DNA from: DSWT01 sp035415725
Lineage (GTDB): Bacteria > Chloroflexota > Anaerolineae > B4-G1 > SLSP01
Direction: 5' to 3'
Length of the DNA stretch: 27,781 nt
Assembly (NCBI GenBank): GCA_035415725.1
Contig: DAOOGN010000055.1
Coordinates: 1-27,781, forward strand
Shown here piece by piece: positions 15,885 to 23,995 of this stretch. Positions within the stretch are counted from its first letter, which is position 1, and every line of letters starts with the position of its first letter. The notes under the pieces were generated by a model that saw nothing but the letters and a program-made list of their open reading frames with translations, did not search any database and had not been told where the DNA came from. Both the position numbers and the translations under genes were made by a program.

Positions 15885-17543
15885 TCATTTCTTCCGCACA
15901 ATCGACACCAGAATTCCTCCTCCCATCACCAATGCGACGACGAAACTCAAAATAACGATGGCCTGCACCATCCAGGGCGTGTTGGTCATCGCCGGGATAA
16001 GCATGGCCAGCCCCAGGATCATGGCAGCCACGATAACACTCAGGGACAGTCGCGTCATCATACGGTCGAGAAATTCCAGGCTGCTGTGGTCCACCAGAAG
16101 TTTGACAGGCTCGTGCTTTTCAAAGCGATCCAACAGCAACATTCCAATGTGGGGCAGTTCCTCCAGTAAATCGCTCCAGGCCAGTCCGCGCCGTGTGATT
16201 TCACTGATCCAGTGCGCATTGGGCAAGGCCGTTTTGATCATCAGTCTCGTCACCTGTGACGCGGAGAAGGCAAAAATGTCGAACTCCGGCGCCAGCTTGT
16301 AGCCGATCCCTTCCATCATCGCCAGGGTTTTGCCCAACTGCCAGAAATTGGTAGGGAAGCGGAGGCGATACTCGAAAGCCAGCGGCATGAGCGCATTCAT
16401 CAATTCGTCAACATGCACATCCTTGAGCGCCAACCCTCTGTAGTAACGCAGCAGGCGTTCAATGTCCCGACTCAGGGCGTGGCGATCCACCTCTACCGGC
16501 GCCGCCCTGATGTGAATCAGTTCGTCGGTAACGCTCTTGGCATCCATTTGTACCGCGACGGTGTACAGGTGGATCAGGTCCGTACGGTCGGCGTCGCTGA
16601 GGTAGCCGACCATGCCGAAGTCCATAACACCAATGACTTCATTTTCCATGACAATGAGATTGCCGGGGTGCGGGTCGGCGTGGAAGAAACCGTCTTCGAG
16701 GATCTCTTTAATAATCATCCGCGCGGCGTTGTGGGCGATCTTGTGGCGATCATAGCCCGCCTCATCCAGCGCGGCTATGTCGGTGATTTTGATGCCCTCG
16801 ATGTATTCCATCACCAGGACGCGCCGGGTGGTGTACTCCCAATATACCGCAGGAATGTGCAGACAGGGTTCCGCAGCGAAATTCTCGCGGATGCGGTCGG
16901 CGTTGTGCCCCTCGCTCTGATAGTTGAGTTCATTATAAAGCGTGTCAGCGAAATCCTCGGCGATGTCCACGAGACGGTAGATGCGGCCCAAGGCGGTGTG
17001 TTGTTCGACGTAGTGAGCGATGTCGTGGATGATCTCCAAATCGGTTTGAATGGTGGGCAAAATGTTGGGGCGCTGGACCTTGATGACGACCCTCTGCCGT
17101 GTTATGAGTTTGGCGGCGTGAACTTGCGCCAGGGATGCCGCTGCCAGCGGAGTGGGGTCAATTTCGCCGAAAAGTTCCTCCGGCGGCGCACCTAGTTCCA
17201 TCTGGAGCATCTCGTGTATCTCGTTCCAGGGAACGGGCAGAACATTGTCCTGGAGTTTAGCCAGTTCGGCGATGTAGGTTGGCGGCAATACATCCGGGCG
17301 AGTACTGAGCATCTGCCCCAGTTTGACGAACGCTGGCCCCAATTCTTCGAGGGCCTGGCGAAAGTGAGCCGGCAGGGAAGCAGGTTCCTGAATGGGGAAA
17401 GGATAGAGTTCGCGCAACCACAAGGGTTCGGTGGGAAGTTGCGAAAGCGCAAATCCGAAGCCGTGACGGGTGAACACGGTCAGGATATGCCGGTAACGCC
17501 GCAGATGGCGAATGGGGCGGCTAATGGTAGGAATTTTGAGCAT
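15885..17543 (-). CDS. ubiB: ABC1/UbiB-family atypical kinase
   Basis: A 552-aa protein-kinase-like ATPase of the ABC1/ADCK/UbiB family, linked to quinone biosynthesis and membrane lipid handling. Family signatures are all present: KxGQ (K74-Q77 in FVKLGQMLSTRPD), the Ala-rich loop AAAS (134-137), the nucleotide Lys in VVIKVQRP (K155), ADPHPGN (D290, N295) and DFG (D308). Two C-terminal membrane helices (about 500-550) anchor it. The length is typical of bacterial UbiB. The start at 17543 has GGAAG close upstream. It follows the GT2 gene by 33 bases, probably one operon. No ubiquinone or menaquinone biosynthesis genes are seen nearby, so the symbol indicates family only. Confidence 0.92.
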   Translation of the reverse strand: MLKIPTISRPIRHLRRYRHILTVFTRHGFGFALSQLPTEPLWLRELYPFPIQEPASLPAHFRQALEELGPAFVKLGQMLSTRPDVLPPTYIAELAKLQDNVLPVPWNEIHEMLQMELGAPPEELFGEIDPTPLAAASLAQVHAAKLITRQRVVIKVQRPNILPTIQTDLEIIHDIAHYVEQHTALGRIYRLVDIAEDFADTLYNELNYQSEGHNADRIRENFAAEPCLHIPAVYWEYTTRRVLVMEYIEGIKITDIAALDEAGYDRHKIAHNAARMIIKEILEDGFFHADPHPGNLIVMENEVIGVMDFGMVGYLSDADRTDLIHLYTVAVQMDAKSVTDELIHIRAAPVEVDRHALSRDIERLLRYYRGLALKDVHVDELMNALMPLAFEYRLRFPTNFWQLGKTLAMMEGIGYKLAPEFDIFAFSASQVTRLMIKTALPNAHWISEITRRGLAWSDLLEELPHIGMLLLDRFEKHEPVKLLVDHSSLEFLDRMMTRLSLSVIVAAMILGLAMLIPAMTNTPWMVQAIVILSFVVALVMGGGILVSIVRKK

Positions 17544-17576
17544 CAGCTTCCGCCAACTCGAAGAATACAGACATTT

Positions 17577-18347
17577 TTACACTCCCGCCGACGTGGTGTC
17601 AGAAGCGTGGGGGGTGTAGCCGGTGAGACGATATTTCACCAACGTCCCCAGGACGGTAAACCCATCTCTCCAGGAAATCTTTTTACCCTCGTGAAATTCT
17701 CGTCCGCTGTAAGAGATGGGAACTTCATAAATGCGATGACCGCTGAGCAAAATTTGCGCCGTGATTTCCGGATCGAACCCCCAACCGCGAGCTTGGAGAT
17801 GCAGTTGGTCGGACACTTCGCGCGTGAAGACCTTATAGCCCGTTTCCATATCGGTGAGAATGGTGTTGTAGAGGAGGTTGGTGACGAACGTGAGGAAATG
17901 ATTCCCTACCATGTGCCAGAAAAACATCGCCTTGCTTGGACCGCCCCGAAAGCGCGAGCCATAGACCACTTGAGTACGCTTTTCCAGGATGGGTTGCAAC
18001 AGAGGGGGGTAGTCGCGCGGATCATATTCCAGATCAGCGTCTTGAATAAGGTGAATATCGCCGGTCGCTTGTTGCAGACCCGTCCACACCGCGCCGCCCT
18101 TCCCCTGGTTTGCCGCATGAAAAATGATTTTGAAGCCGGGTCGCGCTTCCAACGTGCGCAAATACTCCCGTGTCCCGTCCTGCGACCCATCATCAACGAT
18201 CACCAGTTCGCGTTCCATTTGGACCAGGGTTTCGTTCGCGTCGTTGGCCCAGATGCGGATATTCAAATCAACCCCCTGAATGCGCTGGATGATCTCGGCA
18301 ATCGTGTCGATTTCGTTGTAGACCGGGATAATGATTGACAGTTTCAT
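17577..18347 (-). CDS. Family 2 glycosyltransferase, dolichyl-phosphate mannosyltransferase-like
   Basis: A 256-aa GT-A fold transferase of the DPM1-like branch of GT2, which moves a sugar from a nucleotide donor to a polyprenyl phosphate. The N-terminal LSIIIPVYNE and VIVDDGSQDGT are the nucleotide-binding signatures. NQGKGGAVWTGL and QDADLEYDP carry the metal-binding acidic motif, and TDMETGYKVF and WGFDPEITAQ are typical of this branch. No membrane helices are seen, so it is probably peripheral. It has an excellent ribosome site (AAGGAGG, five bases before ATG). The terminator of the preceding rluE-type gene lies immediately upstream. It may supply lipid-linked sugars for the cell surface; donor and acceptor are unknown. 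Confidence 0.93.
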   Translation of the reverse strand: MKLSIIIPVYNEIDTIAEIIQRIQGVDLNIRIWANDANETLVQMERELVIVDDGSQDGTREYLRTLEARPGFKIIFHAANQGKGGAVWTGLQQATGDIHLIQDADLEYDPRDYPPLLQPILEKRTQVVYGSRFRGGPSKAMFFWHMVGNHFLTFVTNLLYNTILTDMETGYKVFTREVSDQLHLQARGWGFDPEITAQILLSGHRIYEVPISYSGREFHEGKKISWRDGFTVLGTLVKYRLTGYTPHASDTTSAGV

Positions 18348-18386
18348 TGTTCCTCCTTAGCCGGAACCAAACAGGATTTTGTCCCG

Positions 18387-18424
18387 AAAAAAAACCTCGT
18401 GGCCTGGCCCAAGCATAAGCCACG
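18387..18424 (-). terminator. Rho-independent terminator after the RluE-type gene
   Basis: Read on the minus strand, a CGTGGC ... GCCACG stem (18419-18424 with 18398-18403) is followed by AGG and eight T (18387-18394). It lies about ten bases beyond the stop codon. Confidence 0.75.
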
Positions 18425-18432
18425 CTTACGAA

Positions 18433-19068
18433 CTATAGATGTTGGCGCGATTTGACCTTCGCATAAGAACGCGGTTGGCCATGCGGCCAAACCCAGTGGA
18501 GCAAGGTTTGCCGTTCTATCGTCGTCAGCTCCCGCCACTGCCCCGGCTCCATATCCGGCGGCAAAGTCAGTGGTCCGATGGTGACACGCACCAAGCGGAT
18601 GATCGGCAATCCTACTGCGGACATCATGCGTTTGATCTGCCGTTTTTTCCCTTCGTAAAGCAGGATACGCAGCCACGTCGTTTTCGTGGGTGCAGCCAGC
18701 GAGCGAGGAAACGGCGGCAACGACGGCGCCGTGGGCAGAACTTCCACGTCGGCAGGGCGGGTAACGCCGACTTTGATCTCCACGCCCTCACGCAGATGCT
18801 GAAGCACGTTGACATCAGGATGTCCCACCACAAGCACAAGGTATGTTTTGGGATGATTGAAGTCGGGATGCGTCACGCGATGAAGCAGTGGGCCATCATT
18901 GGTCAGCAACAGCAACCCTTCACTGTCCAGGTCTAAACGCCCGGCGGGGTGTAATTCTTGTGGAATCCCCAGGCTGCCAAGCGCCGGACGGTTATAGCGA
19001 TCCCGATGAGCGCATAACACATCGTAAGGCTTGTAAGCGATAGCATAGCGGTAAGGTCGTTCTATCAA
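18433..19068 (-). CDS. RluE-type 23S rRNA pseudouridine synthase
   Basis: A 211-aa enzyme of the RsuA/RluB/E/F family that isomerises uridine in rRNA. The catalytic motif is GRLDLDSEGLLLLTNDG with Asp46, and KTYLVLV, GKKRQIKRM and LPIIRLVRVTIGPL are conserved elements. There is no N-terminal S4 RNA-binding domain; the protein opens directly at YRYAIAYKPYDVLCAH, as in RluE. The start must be the TTG at 19068, because an in-frame TGA lies two codons upstream and no ATG or GTG intervenes; AAGGA is about 11 bases before it. It has its own promoter and terminator, so it is probably monocistronic. RluE specificity (helix 93 region in E. coli) is inferred from the architecture. Confidence 0.9.
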   Translation of the reverse strand: MIERPYRYAIAYKPYDVLCAHRDRYNRPALGSLGIPQELHPAGRLDLDSEGLLLLTNDGPLLHRVTHPDFNHPKTYLVLVVGHPDVNVLQHLREGVEIKVGVTRPADVEVLPTAPSLPPFPRSLAAPTKTTWLRILLYEGKKRQIKRMMSAVGLPIIRLVRVTIGPLTLPPDMEPGQWRELTTIERQTLLHWVWPHGQPRSYAKVKSRQHL

Positions 19069-19103
19069 CGGGCATCAAGTCCTTATGATGAAAACACACT
19101 TGA

Positions 19104-19131
19104 ATTATACTCGTCCAGGGCCAAGGGGCAA
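19104..19131 (-). promoter_or_regulatory. Promoter of the RluE-type gene
   Basis: On the minus strand TTGCCC (19126-19131), 16 bases and TATAAT (19104-19109), with transcription predicted about 30 bases before the TTG start. The hexamers and spacer match those of the gerW operon promoter. Confidence 0.6.
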
Positions 19132-19210
19132 GTATGATGGCGTATCCGCGCGGGATATAAGACAGATTACTGGAAAAAGGAAGATGTTCATCTGATCATT
19201 GTGCCTGAAG

Positions 19211-19242
19211 AGCGGTGGCCGGTCTCCGACCGAGCCACCGCT
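19211..19242. repeat. Family 2 repeat: nested hairpin with GGTCTCCGACC core
   Basis: AGCGGTGGC (19211-19219) pairs with GCCACCGCT (19234-19242), enclosing GGTC/GACC. Shared words with 5165-5223 and 21099-21142 (GAGACCGG, CCGAGCCA) mark it as a dispersed family. A further GAGACCGG unit lies at about 19280. Confidence 0.6.
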
Positions 19243-19389
19243 GGGCATGGGCGGGCACAAGTGGAAACCGGCACGAGTGGAGACCGGCCCGATCGCCTCG
19301 CCATAATTTGTACTATGCCGGTCAACGTGCTATCCTTTGTGCGACGGGCTTTTTTTACTTTGCGTGGAAGGGAGCGGGGAATTTCTCCG

Positions 19390-19520
19390 GTCTTCCCCGC
19401 TTGCGGGGGAGAAGGGGGTTGGGGGATGAGAGAGTCAGCACCGCTAGCCGCAGCGTCAACTCATTATGCACCCTCCCCAAAATCCCATGCGCCACCCGGC
19501 AGGGGTGGCTGAATAGTCAT
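19390..19520 (+). repeat. Dispersed repeat family 1, copy C
   Basis: The same order of blocks as copies A and B: TCTTCCCCGCTTGCGGGGG hairpin, GGGGGATGAGAG, CATTATGCACCCTCCCC, and GGGGTGGCTGAATAGTCA. Its right end abuts the terminator-like hairpin of the tRNA gene. The remainder of the 19132-19389 region holds only family 2 units and no gene that I can support. Confidence 0.82.
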
Positions 19521-19544
19521 GGGGGCGGAATAATCCGCCCCCAT
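19519..19544 (-). terminator. Hairpin following tRNA-Gln
   Basis: ATGGGGGCGG and CCGCCCCCAT form a perfect 10-bp stem around AATAAT, beginning 11 bases past the tRNA 3' end. The T tract is poor, so it is a terminator or processing barrier by position. Confidence 0.55.
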
Positions 19545-19555
19545 TCTCAATATGA

Positions 19556-19628
19556 CTGGGGCGGCACGACTCGAACGTGCGATACATGGATTCAAAGTCC
19601 ATTGCCTTACCAGCTTGGCCACGCCCCA
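19556..19628 (-). tRNA. trnQ: tRNA-Gln (anticodon UUG)
   Basis: The minus-strand sequence folds into a standard 73-base cloverleaf. The acceptor stem TGGGGCG pairs with CGCCCCA over seven perfect pairs. U8 and a GCCAAGC-type D arm are present. The anticodon stem ATGGA/TCCAT holds loop CTTTGAA with anticodon TTG. The T arm is GCACG-TTCGAGT-CGTGC, and the discriminator is G73 as in other glutamine tRNAs. CCA is not encoded. It is a single gene, not in a cluster. Confidence 0.96.
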
Positions 19629-19640
19629 AAGACGAAGCGC

Positions 19641-19646
19641 ATTATA
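19641..19646 (-). promoter_or_regulatory. Extended -10 promoter of tRNA-Gln
   Basis: Minus-strand TTGTGGTATAATG places TATAAT 13 bases before the tRNA, with the TGN extension of extended -10 promoters. No -35 box stands out. The same 13-base word occurs before the L,D-transpeptidase gene. Confidence 0.6.
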
Positions 19647-19727
19647 CCACAATCAGCAAAAAGGGGGCGGGGCGAATTGACGCTTCGCCCCGCCCCCAGA
19701 CCCGCAAGCAGAAAGGCCACCCTCTAC

Positions 19728-20939
19728 TTACTCTTCTTCTCCCGGAAACGGCGAGGTCTTGTGCACCCATACCCATGTCCCGGCACCATCGCCGGAAGCG
19801 CTGCTGTAGACGACCTTGGCGTCGGGCGGTGTATAAGGTGTCGTCCACTCGAAGAGCCATTTTGCATCCAGAATCGAGAGGTTCACGCAACCATGGCTAC
19901 GGGTGAAGCTGAACGAATTGTGCCAGTACGCTGCGTGCAGGGCAAACGCCCCGTCGAAGTATTGCGTCCACGGCACATCCTCCAAATAATACCACGCCGG
20001 GCTATCGGGGCCAACGTCGCGATTGATCATCGGGGTGGCGGGCAGTTTGGACCAGATGCGGTGCAAACCGTTGGGCGTCCACGTGTCGGAACGGCCTGAC
20101 GACACCAGCGTCGCAAAAACCATACGTTCACCCTCGTAAGCCGCCAACGTCTGCTCGTAGGTGTTCACCTCAATCCATTTTTCGTTGGGCGCAACGCCCT
20201 CCGGCAGTGGATCAACGTCCACCCGCGAGGTAAAAGACTGCTCCACCCACTGGTCTTGCCCGATCATGTACCACATCTTGTCGCCCACCGATTCTTGGGC
20301 AAAAATGGTGATGAGGTCATAACGATGGAAAACGACCTCGTCGCGCACCACCCCGCCGGGCACTAACGAGGGATTCACGTCACGGTTGATCCATCCAAAG
20401 GGATACTGAGGTTGCTCTTGAAGCAACACGCCGTGGAACCGGGAGGGAGTGGTCAAAGCCACATGGTCGGCAAGGATAAATTCGTTCTCGTTGATCTCGT
20501 ACCATCTTTGACCGTTGTATTCGACTTCACCCAGTATGCTAACCCAGTTGTCGCCCGCCAGGAATTCACGCACGGGCGGCAGGCCAACCGCCGCTTCTTC
20601 AGGATGACGGTAAGTGACCGCCGGCAGGGGACGGATGTAGGCAAAGGTGTACGGCGTGATAGCATCTTCGGGAACTTCGATTTCCTCGACGGCCAACTCC
20701 GGCAGGGGGTCAGGAAGCGTGGAGCGAAGATATTGCAGGCGGACTTGACGTGCCCCCGGACTATACGCCGGGCAGCGATAGGGATAACGCTGCGTCATCT
20801 GAGTAGTACACACAAAATCGGCGGAAGTATCGGCCAAAAACAGGTCCGGTCCAGGATTGACCAACGGTGCAGCCTGTGCTACCGCTGGAATAATCAATAG
20901 CCATAAGGTCAAAAATAAAGTCTTCCCATAGTGCAACAT
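19728..20939 (-). CDS. Secreted L,D-transpeptidase (YkuD domain)
   Basis: A 403-aa exported enzyme that makes 3-3 peptidoglycan cross-links or attaches proteins to peptidoglycan. A signal peptide (1-23, ending AQA) is followed by about 230 residues that include SH3-like or linker regions (near 128-160 and 195-232). The YkuD domain lies at about 253-380. The catalytic signature is complete: H335, then SHGCVN with H349 and nucleophile C351. The start has AGAGGC seven bases upstream, with an extended -10 promoter at 21011-21016. The gene stands alone between the tRNA and a divergent operon. Cell-wall substrates are inferred from the family. Confidence 0.92.
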   Translation of the reverse strand: MLHYGKTLFLTLWLLIIPAVAQAAPLVNPGPDLFLADTSADFVCTTQMTQRYPYRCPAYSPGARQVRLQYLRSTLPDPLPELAVEEIEVPEDAITPYTFAYIRPLPAVTYRHPEEAAVGLPPVREFLAGDNWVSILGEVEYNGQRWYEINENEFILADHVALTTPSRFHGVLLQEQPQYPFGWINRDVNPSLVPGGVVRDEVVFHRYDLITIFAQESVGDKMWYMIGQDQWVEQSFTSRVDVDPLPEGVAPNEKWIEVNTYEQTLAAYEGERMVFATLVSSGRSDTWTPNGLHRIWSKLPATPMINRDVGPDSPAWYYLEDVPWTQYFDGAFALHAAYWHNSFSFTRSHGCVNLSILDAKWLFEWTTPYTPPDAKVVYSSASGDGAGTWVWVHKTSPFPGEEE

Positions 20940-21010
20940 GGATTTGCCTCTGTGATTTCAACATTCTACCCTTGAGGGTAAGGAGGTGACAAGCCTGAAT
21001 AAACGACGCC

Positions 21011-21016
21011 ATTATA
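21011..21016 (-). promoter_or_regulatory. Extended -10 promoter of the L,D-transpeptidase gene
   Basis: Minus-strand TTGTGGTATAATG is identical over 13 bases to the tRNA-Gln promoter. The predicted leader is about 65 bases and contains a small hairpin, TACCCT-TG-AGGGTA, near 20969-20982. Confidence 0.55.
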
Positions 21017-21098
21017 CCACAAATTGTTCCCTCATGGTTTTAGTTGATGAAAATCTATTTTAATAGGGCATAGAGGGCCTCCGCGTTTTCAAATCCCA

Positions 21099-21142
21099 AC
21101 CGAGCCATCGCCGGCCCAGGCGTAGGCGGTCGGAGACCGGTC
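21099..21142. repeat. Family 2 repeat, third site
   Basis: ACCGAGCCATCGCCGG followed by GGCGGTCGGAGACCGGTC. Its words match the hairpin at 19211-19242 in both orientations. It lies in the divergent gap between the transpeptidase and the kinase-like gene. Confidence 0.5.
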
Positions 21143-21184
21143 CGCGCACTTCCCAATAATTCACACCATACCCTAACCGACGTG

Positions 21185-21252
21185 TTGACCGTTCAGGAAT
21201 CCTGTGCTATGATAAACCTGTAAGATGAGGAGTGTAGGGGCGAATCCCCTAC
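21185..21252 (+). promoter_or_regulatory. Promoter and leader hairpin of the kinase-LysM-lipoprotein operon
   Basis: TTGACC (21185-21190), a 17-base spacer and TATGAT (21208-21213) form one of the best promoters in the window. The leader then holds a perfect hairpin GTAGGGG-CGAAT-CCCCTAC (21234-21252), 29 bases before the ATG at 21282. This could affect message stability or translation. Confidence 0.7.
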
Positions 21253-21281
21253 GCACAGGCTTCACCGGGAGAAGAATCACA

Positions 21282-23993
21282 ATGAATGTCCTTCAAGAGG
21301 CCATCCGGCTGATTACCCAACCGCCAGGGGATTTGGTTTATTTTCTGGTGACACTCTTTGCCTTGCAGCAGGCGCTCTTCCCGGCGCTGACCGCCCGACG
21401 ACGCGAGCCACAGGCAGTTTCGCCGCGCCGTTGGCTGTGGGCAGTAGGCGGTATGATGTTGGGACGGGTGGTGATGATTATCATTGGGTTGTTGGGAACG
21501 GTGGGGCTGCTTGATCCCGCACAAATCTTGCCCCCTCTGGAGCGCTGGCTGGAGTTCGTCGCTGTGCTGCTGGTCATGTGGGCGGCGTTATGGGGGACAC
21601 GTCCGGCGCGCTGGCAGACGGTCATCCTCGTCATTCTCCTGATCGCCAGTCTAGCCTTTTACGGTGTGACTGCCGCCCTGTGGCCGGCCTGGGAGGCTGC
21701 CTATTATGCTTTCAACGGATGGCTGTACGAACAAATTTGGGAGATTCTTACCCTCGTCATTCTGCTCATCTATCTCCTGTTGATGTTACTTGCCCGCCCC
21801 CCCGAATGGGAATGGGCGGCGGCAATGTGGATATTCTGGTTCCTGGGGCACACAGCGCAATTACATTGGCCGGAGAATCAAATGCACTTTTCGGGATGGC
21901 TGCGGCTGACGGCGCTGGTCACATTGCCGTTGCTCTCGGTGCTGGTACATCGCCAGGTCGCATCTCCGACAGCGCCGCAAGCGCCCAAAAGGTCGTTCCT
22001 GGATAGTGAGGCACTGCACGAAGTCTTACAGAGTGTGGAAACGGCCCGCGACCTGGACCCCTCCCTGATTCTCGCCTCGTCAAAACTGGCAAAACTCCTG
22101 CATGTGGATGTTTGCGCGATCGCTTTAAGCGTCAACGGCGAAAATCCGGCGCTCAAGGTGGTGGCACTGCATCCCCCGAACGCTGCGCAAATCGAGCCGC
22201 CAACGTTGTCCCTCGAAGACTATCCCCTTCTGGCCGAAGCTTATACACAGCGGCGCGTGCAGTCCGTCCAGCCATCGGCGCAAACGTTCTGGCTAACAGC
22301 GCTGTACAACAAACTGGGAATCCAGAAGGTAGCGCCTCTGCGCATCATTCCCCTGGCCCATAAAGACGCAGCCATCGGCTTGCTGCTGCTCGCCAACCCG
22401 GAGAGCCAACAACCCTGGTCCGAAGAGGCGCTCGACATGCAACAACTGGTCGCCAGCCTGTTTGCCGCTTCCATCGTCCGCGCACGCCAGCAGACGCAGG
22501 ATTTGTCATTGCTATCTCGACTGCGCGGGCAGGATGCGGATCGTCAAAGGCTGGACAGCGCCCTGCAACAGGCCCAGGCCGAGGTGCAGGCGCTCAACAG
22601 CCAGATCGCGGCGCTGAACCGCGAGATCGCGGCGCGGGACACAGAGATCCTCCAATTGAACCAGGAATTGTCATCCAAGGGGGAATCAAAGGAAACGGAG
22701 ATCAACTTCTGGCAGGAAGAAGTCCAGGACCTGGTCAAAGAAAAGGAGGAATTGCACGCCAAAGTTCAGGAGTTATCGCGGGATCGTGAAGTCTTGCTCC
22801 ATGAGCAAGGGCATCTCGTCAACAAACTCGCCAGCCTCAATGCCGAGTCGGAAACACTCACCGAAGCGCGCAATCACTTGCAGGCACAAATGGACTCTCT
22901 GCAAGAAAAATTAGCCGCAGCAGAGCAGGAACTTGCCAGCCGCGACGCCAAGATTGCCAACAGTGCCACCGTCGGCCTGGTCGTCGTCAACAGCGAGGGG
23001 CAAATTACGATGGCGGATGCTGTCGCGCGCCACATGCTGCGCCTGCCCGAAGGCGACGTCACCGGATTTCCCATCAATGGCGCCTATCCCGATCCGCGCT
23101 GGACCCAGACGGTGAACGCGCTGCTGGAGTCCAATGTTCCGAACAGCTTAAAACGCGCTCACCTCACTTTGACGGTCGAGCAGCTCGCCGTCGAGGCCGA
23201 TCTGGTGACGCTGATGGGCCGCGATGGTCAACCGGACGGACTGGCGATCACCCTGCGGACCGCCGAAAGCGACGCCGAACGCCAGGAGGCTATTGTCGGC
23301 CTGGCTAATGATCTGCGCACCCCCATGACCTCGATCATCGGCTACACCGACCTGTTGTCGGGCGAACAGGCCGGGATCCTGACGGAGATGCAGCAGCAGT
23401 TCCTCGAAAGGGTCAAAGCCAACATTGAGCAGATGAATCACCTGCTGAACGACCTCGTGCACACGGCCTCCCCCGACAGCCGCCCGATAGAGATCACCCC
23501 CCAGGCGGTCAACCTCATCGAGATTATCGAAGAGGCCGTGATGGGACTGGCCGCGCGTTTCCGCGAGCGTCAATTGGCCGTGCGTCTGGATTTACCGCCT
23601 GAACTTCCCGCAGTGCGGGCCGACCGCGACAGCCTTTACCAGATCTTGCTGCGTCTGGCCTCCAACGCCGCGCTATGTTCTAAAGAAGGCACGGAGGTGG
23701 TCATCGGCGCACGCGAGGATGAATCCTCAAAAAGCGGAAAATTTATCCGCATTTCGGTGCAGGATACCGGCGGCGGCATTGCGCCGGAGGATTACCCCCG
23801 CGTCTTCCGGCGCTTCTATCGCGCGAACCAACCCCTCATCCAGGGAATGGGTGAGACCGGAGTGGGCATGGCCATGGCGAAGACGTTGGTCGAGGCCAAT
23901 GGAGGGCGTATCTGGGTGGAAAGCCAACCCAATGTGGGCAGCACCTTCAACTTTATTTTGCCGACCAACACGACGAAAAAGCCACGGGGGTAA
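21282..23993 (+). CDS. 7TM-GAF-coiled coil-PAS histidine-kinase-like protein lacking the phosphoacceptor His
   Basis: A 903-aa membrane signalling protein. About seven hydrophobic segments (residues 18-222) precede a GAF domain (about 240-400). A long coiled coil (about 405-560, many heptads) and a PAS-like domain (about 562-660; ATVGLVVVNSEGQITMADAVA) follow. The HisKA-like and HATPase_c regions complete the protein. In the HisKA H-box the family pattern SHELRTP reads ANDLRTP: Asn676 replaces the phosphorylated His. The ATP-binding part looks intact (SNA of the N-box, DTGGGI, FRRFYR, GVGMAMAK). It may bind ATP and signal without autophosphorylation, or act with a partner. The start follows GGGAGAAG by seven bases. 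First gene of a three-gene operon. Confidence 0.9.
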   Translation: MNVLQEAIRLITQPPGDLVYFLVTLFALQQALFPALTARRREPQAVSPRRWLWAVGGMMLGRVVMIIIGLLGTVGLLDPAQILPPLERWLEFVAVLLVMWAALWGTRPARWQTVILVILLIASLAFYGVTAALWPAWEAAYYAFNGWLYEQIWEILTLVILLIYLLLMLLARPPEWEWAAAMWIFWFLGHTAQLHWPENQMHFSGWLRLTALVTLPLLSVLVHRQVASPTAPQAPKRSFLDSEALHEVLQSVETARDLDPSLILASSKLAKLLHVDVCAIALSVNGENPALKVVALHPPNAAQIEPPTLSLEDYPLLAEAYTQRRVQSVQPSAQTFWLTALYNKLGIQKVAPLRIIPLAHKDAAIGLLLLANPESQQPWSEEALDMQQLVASLFAASIVRARQQTQDLSLLSRLRGQDADRQRLDSALQQAQAEVQALNSQIAALNREIAARDTEILQLNQELSSKGESKETEINFWQEEVQDLVKEKEELHAKVQELSRDREVLLHEQGHLVNKLASLNAESETLTEARNHLQAQMDSLQEKLAAAEQELASRDAKIANSATVGLVVVNSEGQITMADAVARHMLRLPEGDVTGFPINGAYPDPRWTQTVNALLESNVPNSLKRAHLTLTVEQLAVEADLVTLMGRDGQPDGLAITLRTAESDAERQEAIVGLANDLRTPMTSIIGYTDLLSGEQAGILTEMQQQFLERVKANIEQMNHLLNDLVHTASPDSRPIEITPQAVNLIEIIEEAVMGLAARFRERQLAVRLDLPPELPAVRADRDSLYQILLRLASNAALCSKEGTEVVIGAREDESSKSGKFIRISVQDTGGGIAPEDYPRVFRRFYRANQPLIQGMGETGVGMAMAKTLVEANGGRIWVESQPNVGSTFNFILPTNTTKKPRG

Positions 23994-23995
23994 AG

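Noticed and set aside
17214..18338. Open frame of 374 codons on the plus strand opposite ubiB and GT2
   Set aside because: It spans two well-supported genes and the gap between them and shows no recognisable protein features.
19556..19628. tRNA-Gln as an integration site for a mobile island
   Set aside because: No integrase gene and no duplicated tRNA 3' end was found in the window; neighbouring genes look resident.
21234..21252. Leader hairpin before the kinase-like gene as a riboswitch
   Set aside because: A single 7-bp stem with no conserved aptamer-like sequence; a plain stability hairpin or repeat remnant explains it.
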